A stretch of 64,000 nucleotides of DNA from Nemertoderma westbladi (Eukaryota > Xenacoelomorpha > Nemertodermatida > Nemertodermatidae), in contig JAUCBJ010007854.1 in the NCBI GenBank assembly GCA_032718475.1, forward strand, positions 84,270-148,269, in the 5' to 3' direction. Shown piece after piece: positions 50,035 to 59,981 of the stretch. A program made the translations under genes and the position numbers. Below the pieces are notes generated by a model, which was given only the letters and a program-made list of their open reading frames with translations, was not told the DNA's origin and ran no database searches. Within the stretch, counting starts at the first letter, position 1. Every line of letters starts with the position of its first letter.

Positions 50035-51747
50035 CGGAAAAGCCAACCAACCACCAAGGTTAAGGCTGAATCACCAGCCGATCGCCTCAATGGTTGGAAA
50101 GCCCACTTTGAAAAGCTCCTCAATAATGACAGGGTATTGCCTGATAACTTTATAGAAGTAAAAGTGTCTGAGTCTGTACTCCCAGATATTCCCATTGGCG
50201 ATATCTCCTTTGCAGAAGTGAAGGCTGCTGCAAAGAGCACTAAGACCAATCGTGCCAGTGGAGTAGATGATGTTCCCCCTGAGGTCTTTAAAATACCTGA
50301 GTGTTTAAAGCTCATCTATCCCATCATAGTAGACATGTACCGAACAACAAGAGTCCCACAAGAAATGAAAACAAATAAGTTGGTGCCAGTTCCCAAGAAG
50401 GGCAACCTAACACTCTATGGTTCTTTTCGGGGAATCTCATTGATCTCGATTGCTGCAAAGCTATACAATAGGATTCTATTAAATCGCATCAGGGATCCCA
50501 TTGAGAGACTGCTCCGTGGAAATCAGAATGGGTTCCGTAAAGGTCGTGGGACCATGGAGCCCATTTTGGCACTTAGAAGGATAATTGAAGAGTTATCAAA
50601 AAAAAAAGACAGGCATCTGGCTGTTATCTTTGTTGACTTCTTCAAGGCCTTTGATTCAGTCTCTCGCTCACGTATGTTCAGCATACTTTCATTATATGGG
50701 ATTCCTGATGAAATTATTGCAGCAATCAGATCAGTATACGATGGTTCGACAACATTTGTGTCTACTGTTGACGGTGACACAGAACCATTTGAAGTGTTAT
50801 GGGGCGTCCTCCAAGGAGACACACTTGCACCATTCTTGTTCATTATTGTGGTTGACTATGTTCTACACATGTCCTTAGATCATTATAATGATGATGGGGT
50901 GATGATAACTCCACCTACTGGCTCCAGAAGTCGAGGAAATCCTGCCAAGTACCTAACTGATCTAGACTTTGCTGATGACTTAGGAGTACTCTCGGAATCA
51001 TTAGAGGGAGCCCAACGGCTCCTCAGCTCATTAGAACATGCTGCTTCTAGTGTTGGTCTTTTTATTAACTCCAGAAAGACCAAAATTCTGACAGTTAACT
51101 TTGAAAGTCCTCAGCAAGTCTCTGATCGGATGAGCATAAGCTCAAAGGATGGTATGCTTGAGCATGTGGACGACTTCTGTTACCTGGGATCATGGATCCG
51201 GAAGTCAGGTGAGGACCTTCGAATACGTAAGGGAAAGGCATGGGCAGCCTTGAATAGGCTTTCCAGGATTTGGAAGTCACCGAGAATTAATCGGAAACTT
51301 AAGGTCCGATTATTTAGAGCAGCAGTAGTTCCAGTACTCCTCTATGGGAGTCCATGCTGGGCTCTAACTGCTGAAGACACCAAATCTCTGGATGGCACAT
51401 TCACAAGAATGCTACGCCGGGTTCATTGTGTCAAGTACAATGCACACATCTCCAACCAGACACTATATAACATTGGAGGTGTCTCATTGGTTCCCCCAAG
51501 CTTGGCACTAGAACAAAATCGCCTCCGCTTTGCAGGACATTGCTTTCGCCGTGAGGACCAGCCAGTGCATAATCTTGTACTTTGGCAGCCTCATGGAGTG
51601 AATAAGCATGGTGGACAGCCCATGACTTTCTTGAGACGCATCTTAAAGGACACTGGCCTTAAAGATGCGGATGATCTAGCAAATGTCATGGGTGATAGGC
51701 AGTTGTGGCGGTGCAATTTTGTTGACAAGCCGGCACAGCATTATTAA
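50035..51747 (+). CDS. ORF2 fragment of LINE family 1: linker plus complete reverse transcriptase
   Basis: About 570 codons, open from the truncation point to TAA at 51747. The linker contains SPADRLNGWKAHFEKLLN and ASGVDDVPPEVFK. Reverse transcriptase follows with VPVPKKGN, FRGISLISIAAKLYNR, QNGFRKGRGTMEP, FVDFFKAFDS (motif A), GVLQGDTLAPFLFII (motif B), LDFADDLGVL (catalytic motif C), INSRKTKILTVNF, a thumb region and the C-terminal LRFAGHCFRRED. No stop or frameshift, catalytic aspartates all present, and about 99% identity with copy b at the protein level. No endonuclease remains, so this copy is not autonomous. The first few codons belong to array D. Confidence 0.9.
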   Translation, partial: RKSQPTTKVKAESPADRLNGWKAHFEKLLNNDRVLPDNFIEVKVSESVLPDIPIGDISFAEVKAAAKSTKTNRASGVDDVPPEVFKIPECLKLIYPIIVDMYRTTRVPQEMKTNKLVPVPKKGNLTLYGSFRGISLISIAAKLYNRILLNRIRDPIERLLRGNQNGFRKGRGTMEPILALRRIIEELSKKKDRHLAVIFVDFFKAFDSVSRSRMFSILSLYGIPDEIIAAIRSVYDGSTTFVSTVDGDTEPFEVLWGVLQGDTLAPFLFIIVVDYVLHMSLDHYNDDGVMITPPTGSRSRGNPAKYLTDLDFADDLGVLSESLEGAQRLLSSLEHAASSVGLFINSRKTKILTVNFESPQQVSDRMSISSKDGMLEHVDDFCYLGSWIRKSGEDLRIRKGKAWAALNRLSRIWKSPRINRKLKVRLFRAAVVPVLLYGSPCWALTAEDTKSLDGTFTRMLRRVHCVKYNAHISNQTLYNIGGVSLVPPSLALEQNRLRFAGHCFRREDQPVHNLVLWQPHGVNKHGGQPMTFLRRILKDTGLKDADDLANVMGDRQLWRCNFVDKPAQHY

Positions 51748-51800
51748 AAATGCAGCTGCAATGCAGCATGCCGATCCTAGTAGTAGTAGTAGTAGTAGTA
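50035..51800 (+). mobile_element. LINE family 1, copy d: longest copy, in array D
   Basis: A 1.77-kb copy on the plus strand beginning at CGGAAAAGCCAACC and ending in CCTAGTAGTAG with about eight TAG units. The flanks repeat GAGGGTTGTGG (50024-50034 and 51801-51811). The T in GTTGTGG is uncommon in array D, where most units have GTTGCGG, and both flanks share it, which supports a true 11-bp target-site duplication rather than repeat periodicity. Truncated after the endonuclease. The 3' region between stop codon and tail is only about 33 nt and contains TGCAGCTGCA and GCTGCAATGCAGC, which can form small hairpins. Confidence 0.93.
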
Positions 51801-51969
51801 GAGGGTTGTGGGTCGGTCTCCTCCGGCTCCGAGGGTTGCGGGTCGGTCTCCTCCGGGACTGAGGGTTGCGGGTTGGTCTCCTCTGGCTCCAAAGGTTGCG
51901 GGTCGGTCTCCTCTGGGTTTGGGGGTTGCGGGTTGGTCCCCTCCAGCTCCGAGGGTTGCGGGTCGGTCT
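51801..51969. repeat. Array D, right part
   Basis: Five to six further 30-bp units after the LINE insertion, ending at GGTCGGTCT. The frame of the last units runs without a stop into the endonuclease frame that follows. Confidence 0.9.
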
Positions 51970-53269
51970 ACTTCGACACCTGCAGGGTTACAGCATTCTC
52001 CTACGTTCTCAAATATTGGAAGCAAACATAAGTTTTGCATTGGACTATTCAATGCGCGATCGATAAATAATAAGGCTGCAATAATTAAGGATTATATAGT
52101 CGACTTGAATATTGACATACTTGCTCTTACGGAGACATGGCTGACAGGCAAGGATGAGGATGACTCTGTTGTGGAGGAAACGTGCCCTGCTGGATTTATA
52201 TTCGCATATGAACCCAGAACATGGACATCAGGTGGTGGAGTTGGCTGCGCTTACAAGGGCAGTTTGGATATGGAACCCTTCAAGATCGTACGAGCTACAT
52301 ATCAATCTTTCGAATATATTGAACTGACACTAACTCACCTTGGTGCCTACTTACGCCTGTTAATTCTGTATCGTACTTATCTGTCAACAGGAAACAAACT
52401 GAATACATCGATGTTCCTTGAGGAATTTAGTGATCTACTGCAACAACTTATGGTGGCAACGGGGAAATTAATTATTATGGGAGAATTTAACTTCTGGGTG
52501 GATGATTCAACAAATAAGGAATCTGCAAGTTTCTCAGACGTTGTGAACTGTTTTGGCATGGAACAATTATTACATGAGGCAACACACCGCAAAGGACACA
52601 CTTTAGATTTGGTGTTGATGCACAAAGATGATATCAATATAATTAAGAATATACGGGTGTGTGACATCGGTATCTCGGATCACTACTTAATATGTTTTGA
52701 TATATCACTACCAAAACCTCTTGCAGTAAAAAATATTATTTCGCACAGGAAACTGAGCTGTATAAACATGGGCAACTTCATTTCAGACATCGAAACATCA
52801 GCATTATGTGTAAACCCACTACCGCATGACGTTGACCAACTGGTAGAACTCTAAGACAAAACACTATTATCACTGTTGGATAGACATGCACCATTGGTAA
52901 CGAAGACAGTAATTGAGCGTCCAATGGCACCATGGTATACCGAGTCAATAACCAATGAGAAGAGAACTAGACGCCGATTGGAGCGCAAATATCGGACAAC
53001 GAAACTGCATGTTGATCTCTTGGAATACAGAAACCAATGTTACAAGGTAGCGGCGGCCATCTCAACGGCTAAGGAACAATATTATAGAGGGATAATCAAG
53101 AACAATTCAGAGGACCTAAAAACACTATTTTAAAGTCATCAATAAAGTTTTACACCGAGGAAATAAGGTTATATTACCGAGACATAATTCTGAATTGGAA
53201 TTAGCTAACAGATTTGTAAACTACTTCGATGATAAGAATAAATCTATTCGAGATGTTCTAAACCACAAT
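51970..53269 (+). pseudogene. Decayed LINE (host element) ORF2: AP-like endonuclease and linker
   Basis: An endonuclease domain of the exonuclease-endonuclease-phosphatase fold: LFNARSINNK (metal-site Asn), LALTETWLT (catalytic Glu), YRTYL, GEFNFWVDD, THRKGHTLDLVL and GISDHYLICF (catalytic Asp-His). The usual GDFN is GEFN here, a change at a catalytic residue, and YRPP is YRTY. An in-frame TAA at 52852-52854 interrupts the frame, which then goes on (LLSLLDRHAPLV, PWYTESITNEKRTRRR). A one-base shift in the T run at 53128-53132 moves the rest (KVINKVLHRGNK, ELANRFVNYFDDKNKSIRD) to another frame. It is cut at about 53270 by array E and no matching reverse transcriptase follows. The type is the Jockey/CR1 group. 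It is clearly dead. Confidence 0.82.
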
Positions 53270-53676
53270 GGGACGTCATCCGGGACGCCTCCCACGCCAT
53301 TCGGGATGCCTTCCACGCCATCCGGGACGCCTCCCACGCCATCCGGGACGCTTCCATCGCCATCCGGGGTGCCTCCAACACCTTCCGGTATGCCTCCCGC
53401 GTCGTCCGGGGTGCCTCCTCCCACGCCATGCGGGACGCCATCCGGTACGCCTCCCAGGCCATCCGGTACGCCTCCCCTGCCGTCCGGGGTGCCTCCTCCC
53501 ACGCCATGCGGGATACCTCCCAGGCCATCCGGTATGCCTCCCGTGCCGTCCGGGGTGCCTCCCGCACCGTCCGGGACGCCTTCCACACCGTTCGGGACGC
53601 CTCGCGCACCTTCCGGGACACCTCCCGCACCGTCCGGGACGCCTCCCACACCATCCGGGACGCCTCCCACACCATC
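53270..53676. repeat. Array E: 21-bp minisatellite
   Basis: About 19 units of seven codons, CGGGACGCCTCCCACGCCAT plus C, with some 24-bp units where CCTCCT is expanded. In one frame it reads GTPPTPS repeats, in others RLPHRPG and DASHTIR. It starts where the decayed endonuclease linker ends and is followed by the PHD-endonuclease-reverse transcriptase LINE. A one-and-a-half-unit remnant right of that LINE (57487-57517) shows that the array was split by it. Confidence 0.93.
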
Positions 53677-56600
53677 ACCCCCAATCCCCTGCCCGCCCCA
53701 GACTTACTTGTTACTTCTGCTACTCTAAATTTGGCCGCACCGATAAAACTTTCAATTGCTATTTATGTAATAATAATTTTCATTTTCCCTGTGGAACCCA
53801 TCTAGCCCCCAGTAACGTCAGCGACTTATCCCCTGCAACCACCAACCTGTTTTGCATCTACTGTTATCGTGAAATTTTTCCTTTTACCGATGTTGACCAA
53901 AACGATGCTGACATTTTTGAACCTATATCTACAGCTCAAAATAACATTACTTCTGATTCAGATCCCGACAATTCAACCTTTCTAAATCAAACGTTCAGTC
54001 AACTTGACCCTCATAACAATATAATAAACTTAAACATCAGCAAAGGCAGCTATTCCGAAGAGGATTTTAACTTAGAGTTTAATACCATTAACAAAAAATC
54101 ATCCCTTTCAGTATTTCACGTAAATATTAGAAGCTTAAATGCAAATAAATCAGCAATTACTGACTTTTTACTTACATTGAACTCTGGGTTCGACATCCTT
54201 ACTTTTTCGGAAACTTTTATCGCGGACAATGATGCACTTGACTTAATAAAATTCTACGGATATCACGAACCTATTCTTAATAATCGAACTGTAGGTATTC
54301 TTCACCGGGGAGGCACAGCTATTTTCGTTAAAGACAATATTGAAATTTCTGAAAGAACAGATTTACAAATTAAATGTTCCGGCCTTGAAAACACATGGGC
54401 ACAAATAAACCGCCCCCATTCCAAACCCCTTATAATTGGTACCATCTACAGACCTGATCCCATTACAATAGATACCTTCCTCCCTCTTCTTGAGTCTAGG
54501 CTATCATCACTAACTGACTTAAAACATGACGTCATCATCACAGGTGATTTCAACATAGATTTACTAAAATCTACTACAATCTCCAAAAAATATATCGACC
54601 TCCTCCATTCCCATGGCTTTATCCAATTAATAAACCAACCAACCCGCATTACACAATGGTCCAAAACTCTAATCGATCATATGATTACAAATATCACGAC
54701 ATCCATTTCCCATGCTGGTACATTCCAATCTAAGATAGGCACATCTGATCACCAACCCACATTTGTTATCTTTCAGAAGTACTCTTGTTACTTCGAAAGA
54801 GATAAAACCCATTCGGTTTTTGATTTTTCTGACTATAATCAAGCCCAATTCGTAAGTGATATTACATCATCCAACACCTGGTCCTATAACTCATCCTCCG
54901 TCCCCCATAATGATAAATTTAACGTCTTTTATAGCGACCTTGAAAAATTATGCTCTTCCTATGTCACCAAAAAAAATATACGTCCCAAACTAATCCCACA
55001 AAAGCCATGGATGACCCCTAATCTAATCAAATGCACAATTAAAAAAAACACTTTATACCGCAAATTTGTAAGACACCCAACGGACGCTAACCGCAACACA
55101 TTCAATAAATACAGAAACAAATTAACATCTACTCTACGGGCGGCTGAAAAAACATACTATGATACACAATTCAAATTACATTCTAAAAACATTCGTAAAA
55201 CCTGGATTATAATAAATTCTGCACTAAATAGATCGACTAAACTTAATCTACCTAAAAAACTAACTATTCGCACTGGAGACATTACTGAAACGGTAACCGA
55301 CACGGAACGCATCGCAAATATCCTAAACACCCACTTCGCTACAATAGGACCTAAGCTTGCTAAAGAAATACCAAATTCACCACGTTCACCTCTCCGTTAT
55401 ATAAATCGTAATCAACCAAATTCCTTTGTTTTAACTGAAACTTCCCCTGTAGAAGTAGAGTACCGCTTACTGCAACTTGACCCTAATTCTTCCTCGAATG
55501 ACCAATTCCCAACCAAATTATTATTACACGCTGCAAAACCGCTATCAATTCACCTAAGCTATTTAATTAACCTGTCTATTACCCAAGGCTTCTTCCCCAG
55601 TGCACTCAAACCAGCTAAAATTATTCCTATTTACAAAGGCAATGACCCAACAGACTCCAATAATTACAGGCCAATATCTCTTCTTCCAGTACTAACAAAA
55701 ATATTCGAACAAATAATAAACTCGCAACTGCAATCGTATTTAACTAAGTATTCAGTTCTAACAACTTCCCAGTATGGCTTCCGCCCTAGAACCTCAACCT
55801 CCCACGCTCTTCTATCAATAATTGAAAAAATTCACCGTTCTCTCGATGACAAAAATTCAACATGTGCGATATATATTGACCTAAAAAAAGCCTTCGACAC
55901 CATTGACCACCCGATCTTACTACGCAAACTAGACTGTTACGGCATTCGAGGAATCCCCAATCAACTCTTATCCAGTTTTCTAACGGGCAGAACTCAACAA
56001 GTATGTATCAGTAACAAACTATCTGCTATTGAACCCCTCCTCTGTGGTGTTCCTCAAGGTTCGGTAATCTCACCTATTCTCTTTCTCCTCTACATTAATG
56101 ACCTACCTAACGCTACCAATCTATTATCCACCCTTTTCGCTGACGACACCACCCTCCTCCATTCTAACCCAGAAATCCATCAACTCATCGATCAAACAAA
56201 CTTTGAACTAAACAAACTATCTGATTGGCTGAACGCTAATCGACTATCTCTAAACCTAAAGAAAACTGAATACACTATATTCTCTAATACAATAACAAAC
56301 TTATCCACCCAGATTCCATGCTGCGAAATTAAAAATAATCAAATTAAATTTTCAACAAACTCCAAAATCCTTGGCATCTGGGTGGATAGCAAACTAAATT
56401 GGAAGCCTCATGTAAACTTCATAATTAAAAAAATATCTAAAATGTCTGGAATTTTCTACAAATTGCGCTATATCTTCCCTTTAAATATTCTACGTCAACT
56501 TTATTTCACCCTAATTCACCCTTACATACAGTACGGTATTCTACTTTGGGGAAGTACTCATTCCACCACCCTTCATCCACTTAGAGTTAAAATAAACAAA

Positions 56601-56978
56601 ATTATCAGATGCATTACTTTCAGTCACTCACAATCGTCCTCTGCGCCTCTATACAAATCACTACGAATTCTACCTTTAAACTTACTGTATAAACACCAGG
56701 CCGGCCTTTTCATGCATGATATCCACCACCACATTATAAGCCCCACCTCTGATCTCGGTTCTTTATTTACTAAAACTTCATCCATACACAATTACGCCAC
56801 CCGCTTTTCATCTTTAGGAAACTTTTGTTTACCGCTATTTCGTCTAACCTCTTCCCAAAAATCCATGTGTTTTCAAGGCCCATCTATTTGGAGTACCATC
56901 CCTTGTGATATGCGTAACAAAAAATCCAAACCTACATTTTCAAAAAATTACAAACTTCATCTAATTTCTAAATTATAA
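53677..56978 (+). CDS. LINE ORF2: PHD-like finger, endonuclease, reverse transcriptase
   Basis: Open frame of 1,236 codons if counted from 53268; the first roughly 136 are array E, so the element's own part is about 1,100 residues. Order (numbering from 53268): a Cys4-His-Cys3 cluster at 148-200 (CYFC, CYLC, FHFPC, CIYC) like a PHD finger; endonuclease at about 280-495 with HVNIRSLNANK, TFSETFI, TIYRPD, GDFNIDLL and SDHQP; reverse transcriptase from about 780 with AKIIPIYKG, NYRPISLLPVLTKIFE, IDLKKAFDTIDH (motif A), GVPQGSVISPILFLLYINDL (motif B) and LFADDTTLL (motif C, near 957). All catalytic residues I can check are present and no stop occurs. PHD fingers are known from CR1-like elements. 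YINDLP and FADDT place it in the Jockey group (CR1, L2, Crack, Daphne), clade undecided. The start codon is not assignable. Confidence 0.88.
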
Positions 56979-57486
56979 CCAATTTCACTCCCATACAAAC
57001 CATATCACTGGCCTGCGTCTTTGCCCAATTTTAATTTTATTTCAAATTGCAAAAATCTTAATTCCATCCGCATTGTACATCCGTCGCCTACAGATTTCCC
57101 GCTGACGTTACCTTACTTATTACATACAAAAGTAACTATTTACAAGATTAGTCCCACGGTTCAAAAATATAATTAATAAATTTCGAAACTAATAAAAACT
57201 ACCCTAAATTATGAGTATTCAGATGTAACCTCCCTCCCCCCCCCCCCCCCCCCTACCCCCTCCTCTCTCACCCCCACCCCCCCCCCCCCCCCCCGGTGGC
57301 TAGCGTCTACTAGCCCTGCTATTAGCTAGCCTCCGTGTCCTTACATCGTTCCCTGACACCCAACCAACTTTTTTCTTAACTATTTACAATATATATCCAC
57401 ATTTTATGGTATTTGGGTGCGTGCAATACAATGAATTTCATACATCAAGAAGGATTAAATTTATATTGAATTGAATTGAATTGAAT
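53677..57486 (+). mobile_element. Nearly intact Jockey-group LINE inserted in array E
   Basis: A 3.8-kb non-LTR retrotransposon containing one long ORF, a 3' region of about 500 nt with two runs of 18 C (57236-57253 and 57277-57294), and a tail of (TTGAA)n at 57465-57486. Array E lies on both sides (53270-53676 and 57487-57517). No target-site duplication is evident. The 5' end is placed at the end of array E; whether the element is complete there is unknown. The intact ORF suggests recent activity. Confidence 0.85.
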
Positions 57487-57517
57487 CTGGGACGCCTCCC
57501 GCACTGTCCGGGATGCC
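57487..57517. repeat. Remnant of array E right of the LINE
   Basis: CTGGGACGCCTCCCGCACTG and the following CCGGGATGCC are one and a half units of the 21-bp repeat, directly after the (TTGAA)n tail. Confidence 0.85.
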
Positions 57518-59170
57518 TTGTTTGCGCTTTTAAGACCTTTAACAGTTTAACCTGCCAAATTGGGATGTCTTTTAGATGATAGATAGTCTTTAGCCTATGA
57601 CGAGTATTTGATACACTACATTAGCCGAAGCCAGTCTATGCGCAATCATTCACCCGCTAGATATACCTGGGAGACTGGATTCGGAAGCTTAACTTGATCG
57701 AGGTGTAAGCCTACTGTATTATTCGACTGATCGTAATATATAATCTCTGACAAATATTATTCACTTTCGGGAAATATTAACAGTTCCTTTAGGGCGTGGC
57801 ACTCTAAATATGTAAACAGAGTTATGACTTAAACTAGACACAACGGAATGGCTATAGATTAACGTATATGGCGCATTCTTTAGGAGATGCTTTGTTATCA
57901 GTTACAATCATACACAATGCTGCACAATACTGCACACTAATCTGCCAACCTTCACTAATTTTAGTCACATATAAAGAGAGCAACAGACAAGTTATGTCGG
58001 GCCTATGAAATAGCATTAGATTCACTTCAAACCAATTAATGTAAGTCGCAATCGTTATATGTATCCGGTCTCTCTAACCTTTAGTATATCAAGAAGATTG
58101 GGGTGTCTGATTGTTTATCAGTATTCCGAATATAATATTTCATCAACAAATATAATGAATAACCGACAGCAAAGCAGTAATGTTAAGGTATGAATGATTA
58201 TGAGTGACTGAGTGAGATATGATCAGTGAGTAAGTTATGGATAGATAACGGATATACGTTCTATAATTAAGCCTACTAATGTTGAACTAAAGACTGAAAC
58301 ACGGAGGTGCCAAAAGCCGGTGTTCTTAGGCTCTGGGCAAAAACATATACACTGAATTACTGAGTTTCTGTATCCAACCTCCAACACAGAGTCAAAAAAC
58401 GCTCTGATTGGTCGACCGAACAAAGAGAGAACAAAGAACAAAGAAATGTTCGACGTGGCAATATCAGCTGTTAGCCGTCGTCATGGTAGCCACACTGTTT
58501 TCAAGCGCGAGTCACTCCACTGTCCGTCCCAAAGGCTTAGATGTACTTCAGGTTCTTTCTGGAGAGTTAGGGCTACTTTCACAATTGCGACTCGCTACTG
58601 TAAACACACCTTAGTAGTAACATTCACCTACAAACGCACAAATTCCACGTAACTGTCACAAATGGTACACATTCTATCACACATTCGGGTCATTTCTCCG
58701 TTAGTCAGTGCCTTCCAGAATGTCACGTTGTTATTATGTATGCTTGGATACTAGCAGTGCGCTATTTATTCACTATGCTATTCAATGGGGCAAGCCTTCT
58801 ATTGTTCTTTTAACTCACTTCTAATTCTAGCGTGGTTGTTGCCATGGTGACATTATGGAAAGCTAGCGGTAGAATTAGGGTAATTCTCATGCATACAGAT
58901 CTGGGATGCTATTTAATAGTAATTCTTTAATGGTCAATATCCCCTTTATACGTGATTCTATGAATTTTATCGGCTATTGACTATACATTGGAGATTCTCG
59001 CACACAAATACACTTAATAGAGTGAATCTCCGCTCCCATGATCTATTAATTAATGGAATTTTGGGAATGTTATGAATTGTATAAAATGACAATTTATTAA
59101 ATTCATTGAAATATATGAATTTAAATTTATTCCCGTAAATTTTATTATTTAATATTAAAATAGACGTAAT
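57518..59170. other. AT-rich DNA without recognisable gene
   Basis: No ORF with coding character on either strand. The few open frames of about 70 codons lack any motif. Possible regulatory or LTR sequence of the BEL element could lie in the right part of this stretch, but nothing decides it. Confidence 0.5.
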
Positions 59171-59433
59171 TTTATTCCAGAACGTGTCTGGGGACTGGGA
59201 TCCTTGATTCTATGAATTTTGTCTTTTTAAGAGTATCGGTAAGTGCTACGATATCTTAATCGACTAGAATGTTAAAGGATCTAAAATTTGACAGATTTTG
59301 TAAATATTAATAATTAATATTTAGGATGGGCACCAGTTTATTCCAGAACTTGTCTGGGGACGTTAACACTGATTCTAGAATTTTGTCTTTCAAGTATATC
59401 GGTGGGTGCCGCGATATCTTAATCGACTAGAAT
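59171..59433. repeat. Diverged direct duplication of roughly 100 bp
   Basis: Two similar segments about 162-166 bp apart: each starts TTTATTCCAGAAC, continues GTCTGGGGAC, then GATTCTA, TTTTGTCTTT and GTATCGGT or ATATCGGT, and ends CGATATCTTAATCGACTAG. Copies at about 59171-59270 and 59337-59433. Non-coding. Confidence 0.7.
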
Positions 59434-59981
59434 GGCAGATGGTCAAAGGGTTTAACAGATTTATTTTTGCGTTTTACGCTACTGTTAAAAGGGACATCAC
59501 GCTACTATATGTATTATTTAATATACGGTATGAGAGCAATATCGCACGAAGGAATGTCAGTGTGAAGAGGCAAGTCGTTTCCAAGGTCTACCCAGAGCTT
59601 GGTTTAGCCGAGACATGAGGATCTGAACTTTGCATTCCTAATACTCTGCCTACCAATAATACTTAAATATAGTAGTGGCTTTATTGTACTTTAATATGCA
59701 CGGATATTTCATCTTACTGTAGTCACGTATTTATAATCTAATACGGACAGTAAGGAAAGAGAAAAAGAATTGTTTCTCGCCGTCGCAGTAAATATATAAT
59801 ATAAGTAATTACGTAATAAACGCGAATCTATTGCACTAATCTACTAAATAATCGCTAAAATAACATGCTACTAAATAAAATTAAATAAAACGATTAAAAT
59901 AAAATTACATAATAATACATACATAAATATAAAAGAATAAAACGAATATAAAATATAGTCATACACCCACTCCAGCCGTTG
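59434..59981. other. AT-rich 3' flank of the BEL/Pao element, possible 3' LTR
   Basis: Minus-strand sequence just after the pol stop reads GGCTGGAGTGGGTG, a purine-rich tract, then TGTATGACTATATTTT. This could be the polypurine tract followed by the start (TG) of the 3' LTR at about 59965, with the LTR running leftward. The 5' LTR is outside the window, so this cannot be confirmed. Confidence 0.3.

Noticed and set aside
49257-50315. Proline-rich protein frames over array D (RVAGRSPPAP, PQPSEPEETD)
   Set aside because: Both strands and several frames are open; no gene context apart from the neighbouring LINE pieces. Treated as repeat, with the frame continuity reported as a finding only.
58235-59618. 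Short frames of 68-70 residues in the AT-rich region
   Set aside because: Overlapping on both strands, with no motif, no splice context and no conservation visible.
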